Position numbers and translations under genes: made by a program. This document shows positions 1 through 11,464 of a stretch of DNA of 64,000 bases, piece by piece. The notes below the pieces were generated by a model. The model did not search any database. It was not told the DNA's origin and saw only the letters and a list, made by a program, of their open reading frames with translations. This DNA is from Seiridium cupressi (taxonomy: Eukaryota; Ascomycota; Sordariomycetes; Amphisphaeriales; Sporocadaceae), in NCBI GenBank assembly GCA_036674765.1, contig JARVKI010000102.1, positions 1 to 64,000 on the forward strand, given 5' to 3'. The stretch's first letter is position 1, and the number at the start of each line of letters is the position of its first letter.

Positions 1-75
<75 letters not shown>
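1..75. repeat. poly-C homopolymer at the window edge
   Basis: The first 75 bases are all C, followed directly by ordinary sequence. It is not a fungal telomere repeat (TTAGGG/CCCTAA). A second C/G-homopolymer region at 59848-60092 flanks an assembly gap, so I read this tract as a contig-end or sequencing artefact rather than a biological element. Confidence 0.85.
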
Positions 76-3000
76 ATACAATTGTACGAACGAACGTCTT
101 GACGGGATCATGAAACTAGCGAGCGCGCGAGATGCGAATGCCAAAAGGATGGAAAGTACAGGACAAAGACATGGATCTCAGCAATGGATCAACATATTCT
201 TTCTTTGGAGGCATACATTTTTGATTCTTCCGTCTCCCACGTGGTTGCACCAGAGCAATCATGGGAGCAATCATTCTTCGTTTGTTTGTTTCTGGCATGA
301 TACCTACTTGCCTTGAGAGATACCATACTGGACAAGCCACCTATTACATATTTGTATTACTTTTCTTCTCCTACCATTTCCCATTTCTTGCATGAAAGGG
401 CATGGTAGTAGGCTGCTAGCCTCGCTGAGGTGGATGAACGGGGAGACAAGAGGACATAAGAGGGTATCTACCTACGACCCTTGATGGTGGTGGAAACCCG
501 CCCAAAAGACAGCCGTAAAGACGGCGTTCCAGCTCGAACCAGTAAGGAGACGTGGAATAATACAAAAAAAAAAAAATTTAAAAAATTTGCAATACAATGA
601 TGAGTGATGGAACATCGACATGTGGCGTGACTCCCCGTGTTCAAAATACCCAAGAAAACATGCGTCGACTGATTTGACCAGCGGGTCTCCAGCGTCATCA
701 AGACAGTCGGCCAAGATTTTCTAGTGAGAGCATTGTGCGTACTCGAAGCAAAGCAAAGTCATAACAATATTGAGCGATGGAAGATGAATTTCTTCTCCAC
801 ATCAACGAGTCCATCCAGATTCTTTTGGGTCTACTTGAAGGTTAGTGAGCATTCTTTGTTCTTGGTCGCTACATGTAAATATTACGGAATGGTCAAATAA
901 TATTGAGGCTTTAAATTATCAAGGGCGAGAAGAACTCAAGCCTAGCATCAAATTATTGTTGAGCTGAACAGATCAACCAGACTGGGAAGGAAAGTGAGAT
1001 TAACACAGCTTTGTTCGCGGTTAGACAGGCAGAGATAACCTAGTTAAGCATGAATGCAAGGTGCATCATGCTGTCAATCCGGCATGCTTATTCCATAATG
1101 CATTACAATGCGCTCTCTGTGTATTCAAACGTGGGTTGATTCTCCGAAAGTCTATTGTTGGTTATAAAGTTAAACTGGAACTGCCAAAGTGGCATAGAAC
1201 TAAAGACAATATGTTTATCTCATTAAACGTATATCAATGCTATACTATTATAAAAAGAGAACATGAGTGGACCCGGGAATAGCTAACCTAGCTCGTTGTC
1301 AGACATGTACAGTACAATGGTTGCGGCAGCGTTTTCGGTGGGATGATTCCCCCCTGCAGTCGCTTCGTCGTATGCTGATGCTGCTGGAGTGGACGCGGTG
1401 TTCGACACTTCTACTCGGTGCCCCTAGGTCTTTATTTCGGGAGAAGATCCGCTTGGCAGCTGGCAGATAATTCCTTGAATCCAAACCTAGATATGAAGCC
1501 TATGAAGGGCCACTGGCATGGTAAGGTCTCGGTACGCCAGTCGTACGGCATGAGATCAGTCGAATCGCTCTGAGCAAAAGAGTCTTTCCTCGGCACCAGA
1601 GCAGGGTCAGCAAATTTTATTGACGCCTGTAGCGTGAGACTAGATAGACACACTCTTGATCGGGCAGCTTGAATGTTGGGCTGGTGTTGTTGTGGCTAAT
1701 GCTATCTATAGTGACTCGCTTAATTGTGGTAGTGAAAAAGCCTTGCTATAGGGTCTTCTTTGAGATATATTGTCTGCCTGTCAGGGCTATCTGCATTTGT
1801 CGAAGTAGATTGACTGGCACTACCAAGTGCGCAATATCTATGGCATGCCTGTCAGTCGCTCGATCGTAAAGACAAGCTTGCCGCGGCGTGATCGTGGCAA
1901 ACACATCATGCGATTGCTGTTCGGTTGAGATTAGTACCCTGGCAAATGCTGGACACCGGAGTGCACTGGAAGGATGCCGTGGAGGTGCTTGTTACGATTT
2001 GTTGTCCTTTACCGGCCTTATTTCAAATTCCCGCAAACATTTCATGTTGTCCTATGTTGTCCTATATCATCATATGTAATTCGGTCAACTTGCGAGTGGG
2101 ACGTTTCCAGGTGCTAGGCGCGCCAGCCGTGATGCTTACGGATTGCCCAGACTTCATCGAAGCGACTTGCCCCCTTGCTCTCTCGTGAGCCACAAGCGGG
2201 CTGTCTGGCGAGGACGGGACGACAAGGCTCTTGGCAGGGCACATCCATCTGGAAATCGGCCGACCACTGCATTGCAGCTCTGCGGTACTGACGCACAACT
2301 AGTGGTTGAGACATGCTAACACCACATCTGTGCGAGACACAGGGTGGTAACAGTTTGGCGAGCCTCATGGAATTGACACCGAATCCAGAGCAGCGTCACT
2401 GTAAGGGACAAGAATTCGCCCAAGCATACTAGCCGCTCTCCTGGGGTAGAGCTAGGATACGAATACACTTAAACGGCCCCTTAGATTAGACGAAATACTT
2501 GCAACCCATCGGCAGCCGCGAATAACGTGAAATACATCACAGGAAGGCGGTCTACCTCAGGGTCCACGGAGCTGAACGGATATGGCTACAGAGCAATGAC
2601 CTGCCACCATCATGGGCGAATGTGCTGCACAGGGAACTCCAGTCTGCAGTAAAGTAAATTGTTTGAAAACTGCCAGTGTGGTAACAATGGAACCCCAACT
2701 CCACAACACCCTAGATAGCTCCGGCCTCAGGAAGGCGCTTGCTTATTTCCCGACAGATCGACTTGGAGTGCCAGGCGCGGAGCAGTACTTCGTCTTCTTG
2801 AGAGACAAGTAGGGCCAATTTCCATGTGCCGGCTTCAGGCTGCTTCGACTAGAGAGCGGTGCCAAGGTGCGTAAGCACTCTCGAGGCTGTCACCACTTGG
2901 GCATGTAAAGTCTGCCTTGTCTTGCGCTACATACCTATTGGATCAGTGACGGGCTCGAAATCGCGGAGCTCCAAATGACAAAGCCGTTGGGGCCCATCAT

Positions 3001-5087
3001 ACCCTGGGAAGATCAGAGCGGAAAGGATTCGCAGCAGATGCATGGAATTGGGAAGGAAAAGTGGTGCCAGGCCCCCAAGACCCCCTGGACCAACCCCGAC
3101 TGGTCAGCCGACGCATGGTCCAGGGCCCTGGGTCTTCTTTGACGGCAGGCGTTTGTGCCCGGCGTCCAGACGATGCTGCTGTGTGCCCAGGTGTGGGCGG
3201 ACTGCCCTGGTATGCAACATCGGTGCAAGGCACACACGGATCCCAGTTGGATGGGAGATTGGTGGTAAACAACTGCTCCGGTAGTACGAACGACTGACGG
3301 CTTCCGGTTCATGGGCAGGAAATAGAGAGTCTCTGGGTAACATTTGCTGTCGAACTCAACCTTAGGGGTGCGATGATTGGTGATTAGTCTCCGTAGCGTG
3401 ACCCCAGTCAAGCACGGCACGGTGCGGGCCTGATAGGATAAGCCATATCCAGTGGGGAGATCAAACAAGCAGGCCCGCCGTCAGATGGAGGGCTTGAATT
3501 CAGACCGGGCCATACTGGGACGGGAAGAGACAGACAGCGGAAGCCATCATAGAGTTTGATTCTGTTGTGGCAGGGCATATTGATTGGTAGTCTTCCTATA
3601 CAGTGTACGACTACAGCTGCTTCTACGAGTCAGGACGGGAGTGACAGGCGTACGTACCATGGCCAACTCTTGTAATCAGCACACCACAATGGCAGAAAGC
3701 ATGGCCGCCTGACCTTCAACAGTGCCTCAGCAGCGGGGGAATGCGTACGACTCGAACTGTGGCTTTGTCCTCGCCCATTTGTCATGATTCGTGAGACGGT
3801 TGCTGATGAGAGAAAAGAGAAAAGAGGAAGAGCGCTAGATAATCCTGGATGGATGGTGCGGCCGGAGCGCCTTGCTAAAGGGCACGAAAGGACTTCTTGA
3901 GGAGTCCCAGTCAGCAACACCGCACGCATAAAGCATGAAGTCTCAGTAATTGGTAGGAGATGCTGCAGATACATTGGCCGGCGTCACAGCTTACCTGGAG
4001 CGCAATCATCTCACCCCGCGTTTCCGTCCGCTTGGAACAGGACACTATTCGGTCGGTCTGGCCGGCAGGCGAGCGAGCAGTGTGCAAGGGTTCCGGGTGC
4101 TTTAGCGTGTGCGTGTTATACTGTATTGTCTTGCAGGATTCGGATGGCATCAATGGAAGGTGGCAGGCGGAACAGCAGGTGACAGAGAGCACACCAATGT
4201 ATAGGTGAGGTGATGAGGTATAAACCATGTATGTACCTACAGATTTTAGGCCCCCTACCTGTACCTGGGCCATAGGCCGCCCACTCCCCCACCCTGGCCC
4301 AGTGCCTTGAGCGCCTCCACACCTGGCCCGCCAGAGGACCCCGGCAGCTTCCAAGGTTCTGTGAGGCGGCTGGCTTAAGTTACATTAGCCTGGCTAAGGC
4401 AATGTACCTAGTCAAGCTCAAGTGGTGCAAGCGCCTGTCAGTGGACAGGCGACTAGTGCAGTCGAGGAATAAAGTTGCGCCTCCCCCAAACTCGACCTCT
4501 GTCTTACCCTCTGCACCATATTCGGAGAGACACCACGCGCGCCGTTGCATATGCTGCCGGATTGCATGACATCTACCTGATTGCCGGCGCCTATATCATC
4601 GAGTCCACCGAGGTTGTCCAGAACTTTGCGAGTCCTGAGACGCGTTGTGCGAATCTGTGGACTGGCTCCAGTTGGAATATCCATTTTGCGCCGTCTCCCC
4701 CAGACTTCTTTATTTTTCTTGTATTCTTTTTAACCTCCGGCCACATGCACAAGCTGCGACCTTAAACCGGGCTCAACTTGCATGCGTGCACGTATAAGTA
4801 TCTGCCACCGCTCAAAGACTGTGGCCTCTCATGCTTTTACTGTAACTTCCGTGTGAGAAGCAGCTTCGTCTAATCGCCTTATCTATACACCGTCACCAAT
4901 CGCGAAGCGCTGCGCCGTCGATATCTTTCTTCCTGGTTCGACTCAACCATCCCAGTCTACTATAATCTTGCGTGGAAAGCAGATCTATCTTTAAGTTACT
5001 CTAGAGCGCTTACGGCCAGGCTGCAACGCGCAAACTCAATATTTCAAGAGTGCTTTTGAGTCGCACGCTGAGCAGGTTTATCGCGCT
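76..5087. other. gene-free stretch upstream of velB
   Basis: About 5 kb with only short overlapping open frames (none above about 150 codons), no recognisable protein motif, and no frame chain joined by plausible introns. A TATA-like TATAAG lies at 4793-4798, followed by a pyrimidine-rich stretch, so the last 300 bases probably contain the velB core promoter and 5' leader. A four-codon upstream ORF starts at 4831. I see no tRNA or 5S rRNA signature. A long regulatory region is plausible for a developmental regulator, but I cannot show it. Confidence 0.55.
4793..4798 (+). promoter_or_regulatory. candidate TATA element of velB
   Basis: TATAAG sits 290 nt before the velB start codon, at a distance that would give a leader of roughly 250 nt. 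No other strong core-promoter element is visible nearby. The call rests on sequence and spacing only. Confidence 0.3.
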
Positions 5088-6682
5088 ATGAATCAATATC
5101 CTGGACCCGTCGCCCATCAGCCTCACCCTCACCCTCAACAACACCCTCTGGTCCCGGAAGCTGGAGGACCTCCACTGACGCATTTTCGTGGCATACCACC
5201 CGTCCACGACCAGCATCCGCACCATCTCCCGCAGGCGTTACCACCCCATCAAGCCTACCATCAAGACCCTAGGGTAGCTCTCATGCCGCCTCATGTCGCG
5301 CACGGCTCTCTGCCCGGGATGAGAGACCCTGCTGCTGCAATCGGCCAGAGAGAAGGTGGCAGTGGTGCCCCCAATCTCAAGAGCGACCAAGAGAACGACC
5401 GCCCACCCAAGCATCCTACTCCGCCTCCCATCTCCAAATCAGACGAGACCAGGACGTATAAGTGAGTCCCCTTTGAACCAAATCCAGGGGCCGAGCAGCG
5501 CTTTACTAAGTACGCTATTCTAGGTTGGTGTGTGAGCAGCAGCCGCAACGTGCTAGAATGTGCGGCTTTGGCGATAAGGACAGACGGCCCATAACGCCTC
5601 CTCCATGCATTCGGCTCATCGTTCTAGATACGCAAACTAACCAAGAGGTGGACGTGAAGTAAGCCTATTTTCTCGGAAACAAATACGATGCTCTTGATCC
5701 ATTGCTAAAGCTCTTACAGTCAAATTGAGCACCAGATGTATGTGCTGTCTGTCGATCTTTGGAATGCAGAGGGGACGAAGGAGTTCAACCTTGTCAAGCA
5801 TTCGACAAACTCTCCGTCCATCTCATCCACCACGAGCACGTCCTTCAGAGAGTTGGAGAACTCCGGGGCCCAATACCCACCGCAGCAGTACCCCGTTCAT
5901 ATGCCTTCTCATGAGCAGAGTCCCTACGCTTCGCAGCCGTCAGCTCACGGCATGTCGTACCCACCACCGATGCCTGGCTACGCCCAACAGGGTATGTATC
6001 TCTCTCGCCTTCCCCTGCTTTTCCAAGGCTGGACTCTCATCTCAATCGAACAGGTCATTACGGCGGCTTCAGTAACCAGCCCGCCAGCTACACTGACTAC
6101 GCGTTCCGACCCCAAGTGCCTCAGAATATGCCCCAGATTCCATCGCAGTCCGGCTATGGGGGCCGGTATCCGCAGGACTTGAGCCAGGGGCGCTCGGCAT
6201 CCCTCACGACCCAACAACCCAATGGCATGTATACGCGCAACCTAATCGGGAGCCTGGTGTCTAGCGCTGCTCGCCTCAATGACCCCGATGATAAGATTGG
6301 AATCTGGTTCGTTCTACAGGACCTCAGTGTGAGGACTGAGGGGTGGTTTCGGTGAGCACATCTCCTTTCTGCTGCCATGCACGAGTGGACTTACGGATGA
6401 CGCAGATTGCGATTTTCTTTCTGCAGCGTTGGGCTACCAAATACCCAAGGCGAGTCCACGACCAGTGACCCGCAGAAGATCAATATGGGCAAGACACCAA
6501 TCCTTGCGCAATGCTTTAGCGAGCCGTTCCAGGTTTACTCAGCGAAGAAGTTCCCCGGAGTCTGTGAAAGCACGCCGCTGAGCAAATGTTTTGCCCACCA
6601 AGGTATCAAGATACCCATCAGGAAGGAGGGCCAGGAGGGCAAAGGCAAGAATAAAGGCTCTGATGACGAGGTGGATGATTGA
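5088..6682 (+). CDS. velB: velvet-domain developmental regulator VelB
   Basis: CDS join(5088..5461,5524..5658,5720..5991,6054..6351,6406..6682), 451 residues. All four introns are GT-AG, 54-62 nt, and the frame closes exactly. The N-terminus is His/Pro/Gln-rich and disordered. The velvet core begins at the exon 1/2 junction with the hallmark [20 protein letters not shown] and the ITPPPCIRL stretch. It is interrupted by a Ser/Pro/Gln/Tyr-rich insert in exons 3-4, then resumes with [13 protein letters not shown] and the terminal [22 protein letters not shown] split velvet domain is the known VelB arrangement and separates it from VosA and VeA. In Aspergillus and relatives VelB enters the nucleus with VeA, joins LaeA, and also pairs with VosA to control sporulation, spore trehalose and secondary metabolism. 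The tail ends in charged Lys/Gly/Asp residues. Confidence 0.93.
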
Positions 6683-8803
6683 ATATTCACATCTCAGAGT
6701 GTATGGCACACGAACTAGCAAAAAGCTGACACGGGGTGGGCTTTTTATCTCCATTGTTCATTTCATTTGGTATGCTTATCATGCGAGGATGCGGGCAGCA
6801 TGTCTAGTATAAATGTAGAGTCGGACGTCCGTGGTCGTACAGAAGTTCTAGGGAGCTTGATTGTATCCCATTGCCAAGGTAGAGACACATAGGCTGCAGG
6901 AATATAGTCTCTTTCATGGCTCGTTCAGAGAGGTCGCGTCATCTGATACTAAGGGAATGCTTCTTGGAACCGCGGCCCCGAACATTTTTGTTCTTGGCAT
7001 GATGTCGCAGGTGACTACCAAACACAGTCCTGAAATGTGCTGCAACCAACGGAGTATGGTAGCCAGCCATCCGTACCGCATCAGTGATCTCATTCTCAGA
7101 GTTTCTAGGGACCTACGTAGCGTTGATCTAACGAGACAGCAAACGCGGTATGTATCCTCTCGCAGCACGTGAGTAATCGTTGTGGAAAAGGGGAAGAACG
7201 CTCCTACGGCGTTACCTCTGTGGATGATCAATCGCAAACCCTTGCACAGGGATGCATTTGCTCGTGAGCCCAAGGCATAACCATGGCCTGCAAAGGATGG
7301 AGTGATACACTGCAATTCCCTCGCTTGGTCGCTAGCCTTATGAGGCCCTGGAAGAGGTGAGGCTGAATTGAGCGAGGACGCCATGCCGTAAGCCGCCAAC
7401 AACAATTAGCTTTCTAACGTGCCACAGAAACGGCCAAATCTTCCTGTGGAACCTGGCCGATTGGTGGGTAAAGCCATGGTTTGGAGGCTCCAACCACCTC
7501 AGCACCTGAGTGACGTTGCAGCCGACGCCGTCTGATATATGAGAGGCCGTTTGATCGACGACGGCGACTCGGTACACGCCAGCAGCCAACAGCTAGCATC
7601 CAAACTGCTGGCCCCAGACGGAAGCAATCACATCATGGGCAGATCCGGGCATCTGACAGATCTGGGGTAATGCGCTAGGTCGTGCTTGGGAAGCCCGGCT
7701 TTGGCAGCCCTACCTGGTCTGCCTGGCGGTACGTTCAGGGGCGGCCAGTGCTTCGATGCCCCGACGCCACGCTGCCGGATCGGAAATGCTATTTTCTGCA
7801 GGCTTGGCGATGCTCTGCTCCCGTCCGAGCAGCTTCGTTGACCGATATCCTGCACGACTCAAGCCATGATTCACCGTCAAACACGCAGCACGCTGCCAAG
7901 CATCCTGTGTCTCGGCTTCTGCCGCCAGGGATCATGACAGACCGGGAGGAAGGGAGGGGAAGAATAAGAAAAAAAAGACAGAAAAAAAAAAGACCCCTGC
8001 CTGTGCACCGGTCGTCGATGATCCCAAGTTCCGCAGCCAGCTGGGGATTCCCTAAATAGGAATATCGAGCCTACTACGGCATACTCTTCCGCCGGGTCCA
8101 AGCTGTCAATCCAGGCACGATCTGATGGCTTGGCAACTTAGATGACACCATCGAGTCAGTCTCAGACGCCAACCGGCTTGTGACAGTGGGTGGGCTAGCG
8201 AAGGTGGGCTACAGCGTTTCCATTACTAACAGTTACACGGCAAACCTCTGCAAAACCGGGATCGCTACAAGAACGTCACACACAGACACTACCTAACTAA
8301 AATGTACGTAGTTACTACGCGAAAGAGCTGTGGACCATGTTGGTGGAGCGCCGCCTTCCTGCAAGAAAAAATGATGCGAGAGATTTTTCCTTGGCCCATT
8401 GCCCAGCACGAGTAGTCCTGGCTGGCTCTGGGCGCAAAATTTCTGTTTCAGCGCGTGATCGTCTTGGAGCGCCCGAGATTGCAGTTGGCGTCGCTAACTA
8501 GATTCCAAGAGGCTGGCACTCAACTTGCGATTCCAAGGCAAGCCCGCACAACTCTCCCAAGGCAGGAGTGATATTTAAACCTCCCGACCTCTCCTCCCTC
8601 TGGCCTGGTACACCGTTTGTTGACCGTCAAACTCTCTGGTCTTTCCGTACAAGCTACCACCGTACCATCGGAGCCAACCAATACCAGCACACACACACAC
8701 TCACATACGCCCCAATACGAGATTATTGGGATCTCTTGAAACCCTAAACTTTCAGCCGTCTGTTCACTGTCCGTTATAAAGAAAGATCCTACCCGCACCC
8801 AAA
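6683..8803. other. intergenic region velB - GRGG-repeat gene
   Basis: About 2.1 kb. The longest open frame is a 163-codon minus-strand ORF at 6914-7405 with no recognisable motif and no splice partner, so I do not call it. The last 250 bases contain an AT-rich ATATTTAA (around 8573) and a short CA tract, and probably hold the promoter of the next gene. Nothing else is supported. Confidence 0.5.
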
Positions 8804-9329
8804 ATGACCGGGCACCTGCAATCTACCGGCCGCGGTGGCGCTGGCAACATCGGCGATGCTTCCAAGTCGCCTCAAATCCTCCCCAAGGATCTCGAGACAC
8901 CCGTTCTCAAGACCTCAGTTGTGACCACTGGTCGTGGTGGTTCGGGAAACATGGCTCCAAACAAGGACCCAACCGAGACGCGTGCGCTTCAGGACGTCGC
9001 ACCGTAAGTACAGCGCACTCCCGAGTCTGTTTGGAATTGTGCTTTGGAGAGATGCACGATTCCCATCGGCGCACTCGCATTGTGTACAGAGACTAACGCT
9101 GGATCACAGTGTTACGCGGCGGCCGAGCGAAGGCGCCACGCACGTTGGCCGTGGCGGTGCCGCGAATGTTGCCAAGTTGAGTGCCGAGGAGCGCGAAGAG
9201 GCCAAGAAGAGCGAAAGCGCTGTGGAGGATGACGTCGTCACAAAGAGCGACGGCAAGGAGCGAAGCAAGAGCCCCGGCCTGGCTGCAAAGGGCATGGAGT
9301 GGCTCCAAAGCCTTGGCAAGAAGGCATAG
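8804..9329 (+). CDS. GRGG-repeat protein, Par32/DUF3602 family
   Basis: CDS join(8804..9003,9110..9329), 139 residues; one GT-AG intron (GTAAGT...CACAG, 106 nt). The protein carries three spaced copies of a Gly-Arg-Gly-Gly motif: GRGGAGN near residue 9, GRGGSGN near 47 and GRGGAAN near 83. These lie in an otherwise charged, disordered chain ending in a short Trp-containing helix (MEWLQSLGKKA). The pattern matches fungal DUF3602 proteins, whose yeast member Par32/Amu1 is phosphorylated after TORC1 inhibition and restrains ammonium permeases. Whether this copy has that role is inference; the repeats and length fit well. The splice junction restores the reading frame into the third repeat, which supports the model. 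Confidence 0.82.
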
Positions 9330-10116
9330 GATGCTCTCTCCGCCCGCAAGCAAGAGCCCTCCGTATAAGCTCGAGCCGAGATCTTTTACAGCGTGTCGAC
9401 TTGATCGGCCCGTACGACTGAGTCTCGGCTGGCTTGGTTGCCACTGTTTTTGTTTCTTCAACCTCAGTTGATCACGAGAGAATGTCTCATTTCAGTTCAT
9501 AGGGGAAAGCATGGCGTTGAGGTTAATCGAATTCAATGACGGTATTGGACGTGGTGGAAAAGAAGGAACATCTTTCTATACTATGATTACATCGAGCCAT
9601 TTTGGGGGCTTTTGCCCATAATCGAATAAACAAGATACCATAAGACAAATCCTGTTTTGTTATCGGTGGCCAGCTGTATTAAAGATAGGGGTCTATGGCC
9701 CCATATACCCATGGTAACAATGGCCCATCACTAGGTACCTGTAATTGTGGTGCAGAACACTTTGATATGGTTGTACCAAATCATCATTTAATCCTCCAAA
9801 CGAATACCATCCTAATTTATTTCCCACAATGTTGAATGCTTACCAGCAGTAATACCCGTAGGACCTATACTGTCAGCAAAATCGGCACAATTCTACGTGA
9901 GGACTGATCATCGTCCTTTTGTTTGTTTATTTGACTTTTGAATTGAACCCTTCATTGGCTGGTTCTTAACCTACGAAAAAAAGGACAATAGTTGTCTTGC
10001 AGGGTAGTCCGCACCTCGTTCACCCGACACACTATAGGCGCGCCAATTTCCGTCTTCATTACCGGCTAACTAGGCTCGATATTTTCACTTTCTCGTCGGG
10101 ACTCGAAATAGTCGCA
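9330..10116. other. intergenic region, no gene seen
   Basis: About 790 bases between two plus-strand genes, moderately AT-rich. It should contain the 3' end of the GRGG-repeat transcript and the promoter of the acetyltransferase. No conserved element or additional ORF is recognisable. Confidence 0.5.
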
Positions 10117-11428
10117 ATGTCCGGACCAACAGTCACATCCTACTCCCAGCCTACACCCCACCTTTTGTCCCTCCTATCTTCCCGTCTCCCCAACTCCCTC
10201 CCGCTACTTCGCCGCCTTCAGTTCACCCGGTTTCCCGGCGGCGTCACGGAGCACAGCCGGATTCTCTACGCCGGCGCCTCAGCGCTTTCGGAGACCACCG
10301 CCGACGACTATGCCGGCGCTGTGCCCACCAATGCACCCTTCGCAGCCGCCTACGTAGACCTGTCCCGTGGCCCGGAGACGGAAGTCTATTTCTACTCGTC
10401 CCTGGAATCCCTGACCGGCACTCCATTGCCCGAGCAGATCCGGGAAGCCGGAGACCATGCCTCGGCCCTGCTGAAATCCGTGCGCGCGGTCCGGGACGAG
10501 TATGACGCCGGCGGGGCAGCCAAGCGGGCGCAAGCACCGGTCCTCATCGGCACCCTGAGCGAGACGGTGCGCAGGCTGTTGCTGGCCCGAGGCTTCGTGT
10601 GCACCTACTGCACCATCTGGGACAAGTGGATATTCCGCCTCGACGGGCTTCCCGATGCTGCGTTGGCGCGCGTGGACGCGGCGATGGAGAAGCAGGGTTT
10701 GCGCTGGGGCAAGATCGTCAGTGAGGATACGGGCCTGGTTCTAAGTCGGACAAAGATCCCCAGGACGAAGCAAGTTCCTCCAGTGATTTGCGGCGCCGAA
10801 GGGTGATGGCTAACAGACGTATAGACGGACGCTAGTCCTACTGCCTTCCACGGCCATCAAGTTGGAGGATGGCACGCCTATCGCGTGGGCTTTCCTAGGT
10901 ATCTATCACAAACGACGCCTGCCAGAGCGGCCCTGGCCCACGTAGCCCTTCCCATGCTGACTGAGATATGCAGCCCCTGACGGATCACTCGCTAGTCTTC
11001 ACTGCGAAGAGCGTAAGCAAGTTTCGGTGTTGTTTCATGCCCTTTATAACCCTGTTTTACGAGTAACCACTCCTCAATTGGGAGATTTTGCTCTGAACAT
11101 GAGCTTTAACTCCCGATTACTTACCAAGCATATCGGAAGGAGTCGCTAACCTTGGGTGTTGTAGTGTATCGCGGACAAGGGTTCGCAAAGGCGGTCGCAA
11201 TCAAGCTCATACAAGATCATTTGAAGGACTACGGAGGCGATGACTACTGCGCCGCCGACGTGGCCCCTGACAATGCACAGTCTCAGGGAGTCTGCAGAAG
11301 TTTAGGAGGCTATATAATGTGGACAGTTTCTTGGTCCGTAGACTCGAACTCTTTCTTCTTTTGGTGGTATCTAACATTACTTTTCTCTCAGGAGCAGGAT
11401 CGATTTGGATCGGATTCCCGACCACTAA
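10117..11428 (+). CDS. GNAT-family N-acyltransferase (FR47-like)
   Basis: CDS join(10117..10769,10825..10898,10974..11012,11165..11333,11392..11428), 323 residues. The C-terminal half carries the acetyl-CoA fold: GTPIAWAFLAPDGSLASLHCEE forms the central strands, and the next exon gives YRGQGFAKAVAIKLI, the pyrophosphate-binding loop plus helix (R-x-x-G-x-A). A strand-rich N-terminal half precedes it, as in glycine N-acyltransferase-like/FR47 proteins. The substrate is not predictable. Intron 1 appears to use a GC donor (GCAAGT at 10770), because the only GT alternative gives a 43-nt intron with a poor donor. The last intron uses a weak GTCCGT donor but has a CTAAC branch site and restores the frame to a short conserved-looking tail ending RIDLDRIPDH. 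The stop lies 36 nt from the convergent decarboxylase gene. Confidence 0.8.
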
Positions 11429-11464
11429 ATAAATCCTATCCCAAAGTCCAATTAGATTTCACAA

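Noticed and set aside
1..75. Possible telomere at the window start
   Set aside because: Pure C with no A/T; fungal telomeres are TTAGGG/CCCTAA repeats.
3911..4354. 147-codon minus-strand ORF upstream of velB
   Set aside because: Irregular composition, no motif and no intron logic; typical chance ORF in GC-balanced intergenic DNA.
6914..7405. 163-codon minus-strand ORF between velB and the GRGG-repeat gene
   Set aside because: No recognisable domain, amino-acid usage looks random, and nothing in the flanks supports a gene.
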